Shown here one piece after another: positions 35,477-47,073 of a stretch of 64,000 nt of DNA; positions within the stretch are counted from its first letter, which is position 1, and every line of letters starts with the position of its first letter. The position numbers and the translations under genes are program-made. The notes beneath the pieces are model-generated. The model was not told where the DNA came from. It did no database searches and saw only the letters and a program-made list of their open reading frames with translations. The DNA is taken from NCBI GenBank assembly GCA_029876055.1, contig CM056875.1, positions 6,535,001-6,599,000 on the forward strand, in the 5' to 3' direction. The DNA is from Madurella fahalii (taxonomy: Eukaryota; Ascomycota; Sordariomycetes; Sordariales).

Positions 35477-37065
35477 TCTCAAAGATAGCTCAGAGAGTAC
35501 CGTCTACATGATATCTTCGTCGGAGAAGTCTGGGACTGATGGCGAGAAAGTTTGCAACAAAAGTAACCATCATCAGCAGGGTTTGTGAACTGCCTATATC
35601 GTCTGAGACCATGCTAGCACTTGTAATTCGGCAAGGTAATGCGAAGTTGCAAATCGAGATATTGCCCTCCCGAAAGGCACGAGCAAGTTACGTGTAGCAT
35701 TTATCGATATCGGCTGTCCAAAAGCTACCCGGTCCTTCCATTTCCGAAAGCGGCAATAGCGTGGCATAAACATCTTGATGAATGCCCAAGCGACGTGCGA
35801 GCAAGAGCTCAAGCGGGCTACGGATTTGGAGTACTCCCGCCTAAGGTAGGTTACAGATCGGGCCGCATGAAACCAGGCGGATCCCTCTCATTATGGTTAA
35901 AGGCCTGTCTTTGAGCAGTCAAGTCACATCTAAGATCATGCATTGTAGTCATGCTGCAGCTTCGTCATAGTGGTCTCCGAGACGCACCAGGCACGAACAG
36001 CTACGAGGTCTCTCTACCAGCGATGGGCCAAGGTGGCAGCCCGGGGTGCTGGATCGCTGGAACGGCATGCCCAAGGCAGGTTACGTAAGGCACTTACCCG
36101 CTAGGCCCATAGCTTCAATAGATGCATACCACATAGTCTCATATTTAGAGTCGGCTCGCTGTCTACTGTCTAGTGCTATTAACCCAGTGGATGATCGGCT
36201 GGCCTAGTAAGGAAGAACTCTGCGCGGCAACGCCCCTAGTCATGAATGGAAATGTGAAACCCACGATCCAGGGCCTCCGCTTGATATCAGTGTTGCTAGG
36301 AGCCGGCCCTTTCAGCCACAGAAAGTGCATGCACGATAGTGTATAGAGGTACTGCGCGGTACCTCATATGCGCTGGCAGTGCCACGTTTCGAGTGGATGA
36401 CCTAGTGCCAGGTGCCCGGAAGTAGGTATCCTGCATGCTCCAGCAAGTTTATTTCAGCCAACCAATGTCCCTGGAGGAAACGCGTTTAGGGAACAACTGC
36501 CCTAATAATTGGCCCAGCGTGTTGCGAACGAGCCGGAAAGGGATTGCTGTGCAGCACATGCAAGGCGCCAGACCGGCTAATCCTACGCTGGGGCCGACCA
36601 ATCGACGGCTCACCTGGATCACTATGCGAGACTGAATATCATCACCACGGTCGGGACTATCAACATGATCGGTACAAATTAACACCAAACCATTCAGAGG
36701 TGTAGAGACTTTATTTAGTGGGTCACTCGTTAGAGACACCGTCAGCAGTTCCGCCCCAAATCGTACTCTTCAGCGGACCTTTTCAGAAGTATAGGGGTGT
36801 GAGATTCACCACACAGTGGGCTCGTCTCCGGCACACCCTGCTGCATGCCCTCAATTTCGGCAAGTCCCGGCTCCTCGTCTCCCCGTTCCCCCCGTCTCCC
36901 CTTGTTGACGTGTTGGGCTGTGTGGCACTGGGCAGCCAACACCGCATCTGGGCCGGTTGCAGAGTTTTCAGGTTAATTTCCACCTTTTCCCCTCGTGGTT
37001 CGCGAACTTGTTTCCTCGTTTCGTACTCAACTACAGTCTGCTTGAATCTCTCTGCTCTGTAAGTC
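35477..37065. other. Intergenic, divergent promoters
   Basis: About 1.6 kb between the membrane-protein gene and the kinase gene. Only short, non-conserved frames are present. The 3' part (about 36870-37060) is pyrimidine-rich and probably belongs to the kinase gene promoter and leader. Confidence 0.45.
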
Positions 37066-38636
37066 ATGATCGGGTCCGCTGCAGACGTCGCCTCTGCCGA
37101 CTATGATGTTCTCGGGGTACTCAGTCACTGTGACGAAATATGCAAACGCCTCTCCATCTGGGCCAGCAGTCACCCAACAGCCCATGAGCCGCTGACGGCC
37201 CTGCTCGTTACTCAGATCAACTCCCTCGCCACAGAGGTGCATTCCCTCAACGCCCAGGTCACCAAGCACGCGGCTCACACCAGGACGGAAACCCCGCCAG
37301 CAGCCGGGCACGGCTCTCTTGTGTTGCCACCAGACCTTAGCCGTTCATTGACCCATACCAAGCTATGCCTGCTCGAGACGGCCGAACTAGTCGAATTTCA
37401 CAACCGTGAGGAACGTCACGGCTATTGCGGCGCCCTGAACAAACTATTTGCGTCCAAGTTCATTTTGAACCGCAACGAGCCTCGCCATGCGGGCCGCTCC
37501 TACTACAACCAGGATAAGCTCCTGCGTATCGGTCTTGAACTGGCGGACCTCGTCAGGGAAGTCATACCCCCGATCGTCACCTCCGGAGACGTCACGGCCG
37601 CATTCTCGATGTTCCAGTGAGATCGCCCTCCACCTCGCATAGCGTCTACGTTGGCTAATGTCGGCTTAGGCCGAGAATCGCAGACTTCTTCTCTCGGGCC
37701 GAGAAACAGTTCCGCCCAGCGTACGTCCATACTTATAAGACCTTGAAGGAAACTCCTTATGCCATCGACACGGCAGGCAAGTCCTTTCCGGGAAGCAACG
37801 CCACGGTCCAGAAAGTCAACCACAAAAGAACCGGCGAAGCGCTCGCAATGAAGACATTCAACAAGATCTTCTCGGAGAAGGAGATGACAAAGATTATACG
37901 CGAGTTGGGCGTCCTGGAAGTCTGTGATCACAAGAACATTGTTCAGCTCGTCGAAGCATTCAAGCTGCAAGACGACGACCAGTCCATGCACCTGGTTATC
38001 ACCCCATGGGCGCCGTGCACGCTGTCTACTTTTCTCTGCATGTCCAATGCGCAGAGGAAGGCCCGCTGCCCCTGGTTCGAACCAGGCGCACCAGAGTCGG
38101 ATCGCTGCATCTCTCGCATCATGTCTGGACTGGCCGACGGTGTCGGCTACCTTCACAGCCTGCCCGTCAAGCACAAGGACCTCAAACCCGACAACATCCT
38201 CTTGTGCCATGAAGGGGGCAAACACGTCACACCGCTAATTACCGACGTCGGCGTCAGCAAGCCATACATACCTGGGGCCAGGACCAACTACAAGGACAGT
38301 ACCTACGAGTACCTCGCGCCAGAACAGCACGACGGGAAAGCGAGCACCCTGGAATCGGACATATGGCAGTTGGGTTGTTGTTTCGCCGAGCTGCTCGCCG
38401 TAGCGAAGGCGGGCAGCTCGGCATACGAAAAGCTACAGAACAGTTTCATCAGGGAAGACGGGAACTGCACTTGTTCCATCGCAGGGGAACACGGGCATTT
38501 CATGAGGGCACTGGCCGAGATCTGCACGGCGGGACGTGCTACGCTGAGACGGGCGTATATAATCACGACTGCGATGCTGGACTTGGACCCGAGCATTCGG
38601 CCCGACATCGAGTCGATCAGGGCTACCCTTTCTTAG
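37066..38636 (+). CDS. Divergent protein kinase with fungal N-terminal helical domain (505 aa)
   Basis: Exons 37066-37616 and 37670-38636, with a 53-nt intron (GTGAGA, branch GGCTAATG, GCTTAG). Residues 1-180 are mostly helical without a named domain (ICKRLSIWASSHP; LLRIGLELADLVREV). Residues about 222-505 are a kinase fold. The glycine loop is weak (PGSNATVQKV). The ATP-binding Lys is in LAMKTF (Lys245). The catalytic loop is HKDLKPDN (Asp354, with Lys in place of the usual Arg). The metal-binding motif is DVG, not DFG (Asp376). LAPE and DIW motifs of the activation and C-terminal segments are present. All core catalytic residues remain, so activity is possible. The HKD form suggests regulation without activation-loop phosphorylation. 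The substrate is unknown. Confidence 0.85.
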
Positions 38637-39341
38637 CGCCCTAGCCTCAGCTGCGAATAGGTTCGCAGTAAGCCAGCGAGCAAAGACGGAGACTTGCTTT
38701 CGATAGTTGACAGGCAGACAGGCTGGGTAAAATTAAAAGATTTGGACAACAGAGCGGGGCTTAACATGGGCAAAACAGGTTCCAAGGACGGAGATCCCAA
38801 GGTTTTCCATCGAATTTTCGGGGCTCTTGAAGGCTGGATACTTCACCTCGAAACGATAGATATAAGAAGTGCGGAGGAAACACCGGGTCATGAGCGCCGA
38901 GTCATTGGCCTCACAGATTGTCCATCAAGCGGGTATCTACAATGGATGTATGTTGACTTGCGTAATTAAGTTGTGCTTCATTGATGTTGTGGGGGCCCTG
39001 GCACTATTGAGGTTCTATCGAAGTTTGGATTAGGGAAATCCTGGCAAGCAAGCGTCTCAATATAAGCAGAGTTTGAGCCAGTCAAACCCACTCAACAATC
39101 CCTTGACTATCCTTCGCGGTCTGGACCAAACCTAGCGTAATTTGAGGCTTCCCGAAACGAACTTCAGCTGGAAGCTAGCAGGGCATCCAAGCGTGGAAAC
39201 ACTTTTCAAGATGGAGCAATACATAACGGCGACCACGTCCCGTTCTGCTGCCAACAACGATTTTCTTTATGACTGACTCGGCCGTTTACTATCGGTTATG
39301 TCACTTCGCGCTCGTTTGTTCACTTTTTGCCGCTCTCTACT
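38637..39341. other. Intergenic
   Basis: About 0.7 kb holding the kinase 3' UTR and the promoter of the secreted-protein gene. No gene is seen. Confidence 0.5.
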
Positions 39342-40756
39342 ATGAAACAGGGTCTCATCGCGCTATCGGGCTTGGCCTGGCTTCGACTGGCCACGGCGGC
39401 TTGCTGTCGCAGTAACCAATGTTTGAAGGGTAAGCAGGTGCTCTCCAGGGGATTGGTCAGAAGAGCTACCGGGCTGGTGCCAAGCCGACGCATCAACCGC
39501 CCTACAGCGATTGTTTTTGCCCATGAAGCTGGGCTAGCAGGCTGTTCATTACGTCTGGCTACCACCGTGACCCCTTCGGCCAGGTGAGCCGGTCTCAGCT
39601 GCATCCTTATCAGGCATTTTCCACAGCCCACTCGTAACACAGCACCATCACGGAGACGGTGACGGTTGTGCCCACCCTGTCCGACGCCATCATCGTACCA
39701 GTGACTTACACTGAGACGACGACCACAACAGCTGCGACCGCGACGCATATCTTGACCGTCAGCTCGACGATCACGGCATTCACTCAAGCGGACCGTATAA
39801 TGACTATACAGACAGTGGTCGTGACCGAGACGGCTCTGCGGACCGTGACCACCACTGCCAGCGATACCGTCGGCAGTCAAGCCCCGCTCAAGGCTCATAC
39901 AGACACCGAGCTGCCGCCTTCCATCCCGGACTACGCCTCGGCCGCCTGCCCGTCCTGGGAGAGGTACGTCGCGGCTTGCAAGTGCGCCGGTGTCTCGGCT
40001 ACGACCATCATGGCCGAAGCGTCGGCGGCAACAACTATCACCCAGCAAGTCACCAGCACGGCCACCGTCCCCGTCGACTCGACTGTCACCAGTACGAAGA
40101 CTGAAGTCGTGTCGGTAACCACCACGACCTCCCTCACATAACAACCGAGACCGTCTCTGTCACGGCAGTCGCTGCTGTCACCGAGACGGAGCTAGCCACG
40201 ATGACAACGAACCATCACGCAAACCGTCACCGAGACTGTCGCGCCTCCGCCCGTATCCTCATGCATGCCTCCCGGCACCATCGCGCCTTTCAAGGCTGTC
40301 GCTACGCAATACCGGGACATGGAGCTCCACATATACGCCAACATGCTGAATGGCCTCACTGGCGGCGTCATTTGGCAGGCCGGCACGTCGTCGACGTCAG
40401 CCTCGGTCCGGAACAAATACGTATGGGGGGTGGACAGCGAGGGGTACCTGAAAGTGGCCAACCCTATCCCGCCATATAGCTACGAATACGTAGCATACTT
40501 TACGACAACCATGTCAGGCAGTCGCTGGCTACAGGTGAACACTAGGCAGAGCGTCGAGAATGCGATCGCTAATGGTGGCTCGATTTCTAAGGTCAAGGCC
40601 TGTGCCGATTCGGTTACGGGCGAGCTGATGCTGGATGCTGCAGGGCGCAAGAACATCCTCTGGTGTGGTTCGCAGCTGTGGATGTCGGCCGGTGACGGGT
40701 CGGACATCAATCGTGGCGAGTGCTCCCAGATATTTCCCAAGGCTGTCGCGGCGTAA
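39342..40756 (+). CDS. Secreted Thr/Val-rich protein with two compensating frameshifts
   Basis: The N-terminus is a signal peptide (MKQGLIALSGLAWLRLATA) followed by CCRSNQCLK. Intron 1 (39430-39507, GTAAGC...CTACAG, 78 nt, in frame) and intron 2 (39584-39642, GTGAGC...ACACAG) give CLKAIVFAHEAGLAGCS and then TVTPSASTITETVTV, a pattern I associate with fungal cell-surface proteins. A long Thr/Val/Ser-rich region follows, probably O-glycosylated. At about 40136-40141 the frame meets TAA. The T-rich reading continues one base out of phase (TTETVSVTAVAAVTETELA) to about 40210 and then returns to the first frame (ITQTVTETVAPPPVSS). The C-terminal domain (FKAVATQYRDMELHIYANML, then GRKNILWCGSQLW) is intact to the stop. 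Either the gene is broken, the sequence has two errors, or an unusual intron removes the segment. Confidence 0.65.
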
Positions 40757-42497
40757 TTAGTTGTTGTGCGTATGCTCTGCCGCGGCCGACAAGAGGTCGC
40801 ATTTGCGCTCTGCAAACGGCTTCATGAAGCACGGATCTAGACATTAGCCATGACCGGAAAGGCCCTGCTGTAAAAGTTATATTTGCTGCCCAAAATACGT
40901 AGCGGTAGCGGTAGCCGTAGGAGTAGCTGTCTCACAGTTAGGGTGTCGTATGCCGATCTAATTAATATATCAGGCCCCGTCAAACAGAGGTCGAGCTGGT
41001 CAGTGTCTAGTTGCCAGCATTGGGACTAGTATAGAATCAATTCTCATGTTTAGTCGTGAGATGGCCCATGTCGGCGTGGCGGGGGCGAAATGGATACAGC
41101 CTACAGACCGGAAAAGGATTTAGCAGAGCGCTCATGCGGACCACGAACTCGGCCCTTCTTGCCCCGTCGTACGACCTTGTCTCGGATTGCCCGAACCCCG
41201 GCAACAGCAGGAGGATGCAGTGCTAACATCGATTCGGGCATTGCTCCACCAACGAGCACACGCAGGGGAGCGATCGGCGGTGAGCATCGCCCGACAAAAT
41301 CGGCAAACTAGGAAGGTGGGATATTTCGCAGGTCAGGCTTACACATGAGCGCAGAAGGTTACCCGCTCGACTCATCAATGGTGAGAGCTCTGCGGCGGGA
41401 GTTGCTGTCAATGCTGAACTCACCCAGCTCGTCGTTTACGCACCGCAACTACTAATCCACCCGATGCTCTTATCCAACCGCGGATTGGTCGTGCAGCCGG
41501 GTACTCAAAAGACGAACTAGGTTCCCCTCATAGGATGCATTCACCCCGCGTATTCATACCCCGCTGCTGCTCTCTGGAAGTGATACCGTGATACGAGATG
41601 CGTTCGGTTTCCCAATGCGGGACTGATCCAAACCCGCCTGTCAGTTGGACCAGGGCTACGGGACCCTGGGGGTGCTCCTCACCAATCTGACGTTTCTCAG
41701 TATCGCAGGCACAGCGAGAGGCCGAGAGCGGGCATTGGGACCCGTTCCAAAAGCCAGAGATGGCGCAGAACGAAGAGCTTCAAGCCTTCTACTACCCCAT
41801 TCTCGCCGCGTTGCGATCGGCAGCCCTACCCTTGGTGAGCCTTGGCGGGAGCCGGCACTTCGACACTCTCCGCTTCTTGGCGAGGACAATCAAGCATCTG
41901 CCAAGGCGCCTGGCAAGCCACGATGGCAAGCTTGGCAGGCCGAAATCTCTCGAACCCCGGACAGTGACAGAAGCCAAGGATTGCCCACAACATCACCTTC
42001 TCCCGTTCGAATGTGCCAGGTTCAGCAACGCTCCGTCGACTGCCGGCCTCGATGCTATCCGCTGTAGGGCTTTACTGTGACATGAGTGGCAAGCTCCAGG
42101 AAGCTGACCCCGCAAAACACCCCTGTCATGGTCGGTGGGTCGTCACACGCAACGCGGAGTTACGGCCCACCACCGGCGACGGTCTGTTGCACCAGTTGCT
42201 AGTATCCGGCAGGTAGCGGCGTAAGTGTAGTGTAGCGACGCACAAGACGGGGGGAAAAGGGCATGAAATCATTGACCGCCCCTTGGCGGCGGCCGTCGCC
42301 TACTACGATGAGACATAAAGGGCCTCCATGCAGCGTCCCAAGTGAAAAGCGTAATTTTCCGCCGCTAAACCCAGGTAGCATTCTTGACCATCCCCGTTTC
42401 GCGGACTTGCCCTCCCTTTTTTCCATCTCAACCGCGGCACCCGGACATCCGGTCATCTCGGCTCAAGTCCCCGCCCATCAACTTCCTTAGGCAGGCC
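40757..42497. other. Intergenic upstream of the carboxylate permease
   Basis: About 1.7 kb without a supported gene. Just before the permease ATG (42469-42474) is CCCCGC, which fits the CreA/Mig1 repressor consensus. One such short site has little weight alone. Frames between 41640 and 42080 overlap on both strands and look random. Confidence 0.4.
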
Positions 42498-44172
42498 ATG
42501 GAGTCGACGCACGAGCCGGCCGACCCTATCGCCAAGGGCGTGCTCGCGACAGCGCGGCAGTCGTGGAAGGACCTGTTCAACTTCAAGCAGCGCATCGTCG
42601 TGACGAACGAGCAGGGCGAGAAGTCGACGGAATGGGCGCGCCCCGTGCCGCTGCGCAACCCCATCAGCCTGCTGGCCCAGCTGTCGGGGCGCGACTGGCT
42701 CTTCTTCCTGTGCGGCTTCGCCGCCTGGAGCGCCGACGCCTTCGACTTCCACGCCCTCTCGATCCAGCAGACCAAGCTGGCCGACTACTACGGCACCTCC
42801 AAGACGGACGTCTCCACCGCCATCACCCTGACCCTGCTGCTCAGGTCGGTCGGGGCAGCCTTGTTCGGCCTCGCCGGCGACAAGTGGGGGCGGAAATGGC
42901 CCATGGTGTTCAACATGGTCGTGCTGGGCGTCTTGCAGATTGCCACAATCTACAGCATCACGTTTGAGCAGTTCCTGGCTGTGCGCTCGTTGTTTGGCTT
43001 GTTCATGGGTGGCGTGTAAGTACCCAGACTTTGCAATAGGCGCGGGACTTTTCCTCGCGCGTTTTGCACCAGGTTTCGATGACAACACGGTCCGCTGATC
43101 CCGAACCAGATACGGCAACGCCATCGCCATGGCGCTCGAAAACAGCCCTACCGACGCCCGGGGCCTCATGTCGGGCATCCTGCAGCAGGGGTACGCATTC
43201 GGCTACGTCTGCGCGGCGTGCGCCAACCTCGGCGTCGGCGGTGACGTCGAGAGCTGGAAGACGGTCTTTTGGATCGCCGCCGGTCTCTCCATCGGCGTCG
43301 GGCTGGTCCGATGCCTATTCCCCGAGTCGCAGCAGTTCCTCGAGGCGCGCAGGGCCGGCAAGAACCACGCCCACCCGTCGGCGTTTTGGCGCGAGACCAA
43401 GATGATGCTCGCGCAGGAGTGGAAGATGTGCCTCTACTGCATCTTCCTCATGACGTGGTTCAACTTCTACAGCCACACCTCGCAGGACAGCTACACCACC
43501 TTCATGCTCACCCAGAAGGAGCTCAACAATGCGGGCGCCAGCCGTGCCAGCATCCTCATGAAGGTGGGCGCGTGCGTCGGCGGCACGATCCTGGGCTACG
43601 TGTCGCAGTGGTTCGGCCGGAGGCGGACCATCATCGCGGCGGCGCTCGCGAGCGGCCTGCTGATCCCGGCGTGGATCCTGCCCGAGGACGAGGGCGGGCT
43701 GTCGGCGTCGGGCTTCTTCCTCCAGTTCTTCGTGCAGGGCGCGTGGGGGGTGATCCCGATCCACCTCAACGAGCTGTCGCCGCCGGCCTTCCGCTCCTCC
43801 TTCCCCGGCATCACTTACCAGCTCGGCAACATGATCTCGTCGCCCTCGGTCCAGATCGTCAACGCCGTCGCCGAGTCCCACTTTGTCCGCGCCAAGTCGG
43901 GCCGCCTCGCCGAGGCCTACGGCCCCACCATGGCCGTCGCCACCGCCATCATCGCCACCGGTATCATCGTCACCACCGCCCTCGGCCCCGAGAAGCGCGG
44001 CCGCGAGTTCGAAAAGGCCCTCCCCGCCGGCATGAACGTCGTGCACGAGGGCGCCCCCATGGGCGATCTCGAGTCGGCCACCGCCAAGGAGGGCAAGCCA
44101 CGCGCCGGAGAGTTCGAGAATGGCAGTGATGGGTCGTTGTCGGGGAAGAAGACGGAAGCGGCGCAGGTGTAG
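42498..44172 (+). CDS. JEN1-type monocarboxylate/proton symporter
   Basis: A plasma-membrane permease of the major facilitator superfamily (sialate:H+ symporter family, JEN1 branch) importing lactate, pyruvate or related short carboxylates with protons. Exons 42498-43015 and 43110-44172 (94-nt intron, GTAAGT...ACCAG) give 526 aa. The signature N-x-x-S/T-H-x-S/T-Q-D-x-x-x-T appears exactly as NFYSHTSQDSYTT. The MFS loop motif appears as GDKWGRKWPM after helix 2 and WFGRRRT in the second half. About twelve hydrophobic segments are visible. The C-terminal tail is charged (residues about 470-526) and probably cytosolic. The start is the first ATG; upstream frame lacks one. In yeasts these genes are glucose-repressed, and a possible CreA site lies 24 nt upstream. 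Exact substrate cannot be read from sequence. Confidence 0.93.
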
Positions 44173-44181
44173 GGTAGAGGG

Positions 44182-44226
44182 ATTTTTATTTTATTTTATT
44201 TTATTTTATTTTATTTTTTTTTTTTT
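44182..44226 (+). repeat. (TTTTA)n microsatellite plus T-run
   Basis: About six TTTTA-type units followed by roughly 14 T lie about 10 nt after the permease stop codon, so in its 3' UTR. Repeats of this kind are length-variable. Confidence 0.85.
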
Positions 44227-44680
44227 GTGGGGTGAGGGCTGGGGGGTCGGTTGTTTCTTTTTTTAAGCTTTATGTCTGGCATGCAAGTGGCTGGATGCCT
44301 ATGATGGTAATAGGTTCATGACATCCGTAAATCTCGGCCACGGCCGAACGGGACAACTCAATACAGTGTGCTCCTTCGGAGAGCCTAGTACACCCCTTCG
44401 CCGGGTTCTGGCGCTGCTTAGGAATTAGTGATCGCTGTTGGGCGTCGCATATGATGTCATTGGGTGACGACTAATTGCAGCACCGCTTCACGGGGTTGTT
44501 GAAGGAGGATCCGAACTGCCCCAAACGCCTTATCTTCCTTGGTCCTATTGTAATTGTTTCCTAAAATGAAAAAGTGGTGAACTGCGATGAAAGATGAAAC
44601 CGCCCTGTGGCCCTTTGCCCGTTGAGGGACTTAGGTTGCCCCCTCTGGAAGCACTCAGAGATGTTGAAGTCTTGAGCAGC

Positions 44681-44890
44681 CTCCCTATCCCCCTCCCCCT
44701 TCTCCCTTTTCCTTCTCTCTCTCTTTTTTTTTTCCCTTTTTCCTCTCCTCCCCCCCCCCCCCCCCTTTTTTTTTTTTCTCTTTTTTTGGGGGTGTGTGTG
44801 TCTTCTTTTGTATCTCTCCTTCTCCTTTCTTCTCCTCCTCCCACTCCTTTACTCCTCCGGCCGCTGCTTTTCTCCTTTCATCTTCTCCCT
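44681..44890 (+). repeat. Polypyrimidine tract
   Basis: About 210 nt that are almost pure C and T on the plus strand, interrupted by a short G/T patch near 44788-44801. It includes a run of 16 C (44750-44765) followed by a T-run. Such asymmetric tracts can form triplex (H-DNA) structures. It lies just past the 3' end of the C2H2 gene on the opposite strand. Confidence 0.85.
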
Positions 44891-44987
44891 TAGGCATATT
44901 CTGGTTCCGCTAATCACAAGGACTGGAGATACCGGTTAGCTGACAACTCGATAATGTCCTAGAAGGCGGTGATAACCTCATAAGGCC

Positions 44988-47073
44988 CTAGGACTCTCTT
45001 CGGTCGGTATCGCTCCCGGGCATGTGCTGCCAGTTATCAAAGGACCCCTGGGTGCCCTGGTAGTATCCGCCGGGCTCGGCTACGTATGTGAAGGTACCAT
45101 GACTCTGTGCCTGAGTAGCGGCTGGTTGTCTGAGAGGGGTGTAGAAGCCTGGTGGTTGATGTGGAGGTAAGACGTTGGCCGACGTTGGCCGACCTTGCTG
45201 CATGTCGATTGGCGAGTTGTGGTACGTTGGGCCATTCGTTACCCAGTTCGCGAGCTGGAACAGGTTGTCCATACGGCTAGTGGAATCTTGAACTGGCGTT
45301 GCCATTACCCCGGAACCTGTTGCTTGGGGAGTGTGAACACGCAAAACATGAGGCTCGAATGCGGGTTGAGAAGAAGAAAGGTGGCTCGCAATATTGCTCT
45401 TAGGCGCGATCCGTGCCGATGGTGATGGTGGTGGCCGTTGACCCTGTGTCCCACCAGCCTGCTTCTGTCTCTTGTGATTCCTCGACTTGGTAGACTGACC
45501 GGGCCCAGAACCAGTAGCAGTGGAGCTGCTTAGAATCTCTTGCAGTGCACGGCGCTCGAACTCTCCGTGACATTTGGCAAAGCTGTCTCTCATGATATCG
45601 TCGGCCAGCGCAATTAATTGCAATACTAGGGTGTCATTCCGAAGAATCTCTGCAAACTGTAGCCGCAGACGTTCTATCGTTTGAATCCGCGCCTGTTCGG
45701 CTGCCTTGAGGAACTCGTGCGTCTCGGCCACCAGGTAGTCCTCATACTCTAAGGAAGACATGGTTGGTTAGACAGTATCTCGATCAATGATTATAATAAA
45801 ATAAAAAAAATTCTAACCTGAAGAGGGAATCTCGGTGTCACGAGGGAACAAGGCTTTCCACAGAGCCCTCCACGTGCCGACCTTCGTTCCGTCCTTTCTC
45901 ACAATCAACAGGGTATTGATGAACTCAGATATGCCATCCTCTACATCGTCTTCCTGCGGAGACTCGGTAAGGTTGCACCTCTGGCCTGATGCAGCCCTTC
46001 TATGCTGCGTTAGGTCCGACGGAGACTGGAACTGCGCCCAACATCGGTCACTGGCAGATTATCCAAGCTCAGGCAATCAGCAAGGGAAACGACATAGATA
46101 GACAATGTAATCTGAACATGAAGAACACGAACCATTTGTGCACATCTTCTCTGCGATGACATTGTCTGACATGGAGCCTATGTGCGTATGGATAGTCAGT
46201 AGAAGGACAAGGGACCCAAGGCTTTGGTAGGAAAACGGACTTCAGGCGGCTTAGGTCTTTGAATGGTTCCGTGCATCTCTTGTGACTCCGAACGTTGAAT
46301 CGCTCCTTGTTCCTCTTGCGGTACGGGCAACCCATCAGATTCCCTGGAACCCGCTGAGCTTGCGTAGTGCTCGAGCTTTGTTCCGGACCGCTTCCCCCTC
46401 CTTCTTGGTCTGCTTCGGACTCATTTTCGCTTTGCCCATTCGTGTCACTGCCGCAACCGGCCTGGCTGCTGCCATCATCAGACTGAGAGTCCCTCGCCGG
46501 GCCAATGGCGCCGGTTTGGTTCCCTGTAGATTCGGTGAAGGTTCCGGCCTGACAAATTCTCGGCTGTGGCTGATGCGTGTAGAGCACTGCAATTGATGCG
46601 GTGTCTTCTGATTCAAGGTGTAACTCGGAAATATCGGACTGGAACGAGGTATCCTCGCGGCTGTCGGTGGAGGGTGTCAGGGGCGGTAAGTCTGAGAGGC
46701 TTGTGAGCTCCTCCTTTGTGGTCGAGCTCGGCTGCCGGCGAGGGGTTCCATCGCTGGGGTGCCAGTCGTACGCGTGATCACGTTGAGCGCGTAAAGAAAG
46801 AGAAACAGGAGTGTAGGACGCCGAAGGCGAGTCCGCCGCAGCGTCGGATGTCTCAGGGAGGGTGTCGCTTGAGGGAATCACGTTCTGCGTGGTCGGTGTA
46901 CGTCTCCGGGCGAGGGACGCGTCGAGCACAAGAGGTGGGTAGGGTGGGGTGCGCCTTGCTCGCGACAAAGGCGGGACGGGGCGGGGGGAGGCTGGCGACG
47001 GGGAAGTATTTGGGGGCTTCGGAAGCCCGCCCTCGGCGCAAACAGCCCCAGGCAGGAGAGATTGGCCAGCCAT
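44988..47073 (-). CDS. Fungal C2H2-type zinc-finger protein (623 aa)
   Basis: Four exons: 47073-46241, 46177-46133, 46050-45818 and 45748-44988. Exon 2 is only 45 nt. Splicing builds two linked fingers: CPYRKRNKERFNVRSHKRC, then FKDLSRLKLHVRQCHRR, then HKCDRCWAQFQSPSDLTQH ending RAASGQRC (about residues 248-330). This CP(F/Y)RKR-type tandem is typical of a fungal family annotated as C2H2-domain proteins, often with no known target. Residues 1-245 are disordered (Ser/Thr/Pro/acidic). After the fingers come TWRALWKALFPRDTEIPSSE, a helical stretch (LVAETHEFLKAAEQARIQTI) and a Gln/Pro-rich tail. All introns (63, 82 and 69 nt) are in phase and have CTGAC/CTAAC-like branch sites. A nuclear regulator is plausible, but the two fingers may bind protein rather than DNA. 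Confidence 0.87.

Larger units (their letters stand above)
44173..44987. other. Shared 3' region rich in simple sequence
   Basis: About 0.8 kb between converging genes. It contains a TTTTA repeat and a long polypyrimidine tract, listed separately. No gene is seen; the frames over the pyrimidine tract are artefacts of composition. Confidence 0.6.

Noticed and set aside
38072..38092. GGTTCGAACC-like word resembling a tRNA T-loop
   Set aside because: It is inside the kinase coding exon and no acceptor, D or anticodon arm can be drawn around it.
42384..42497. Upstream extension of the permease N-terminus
   Set aside because: The frame is open but has no ATG before 42498, and the extra residues are not permease-like.
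43269..44129. 286- and 243-codon frames over the permease gene
   Set aside because: Arg/Pro- and Gly/Glu-rich shadows of the GC-rich permease exon in other frames.
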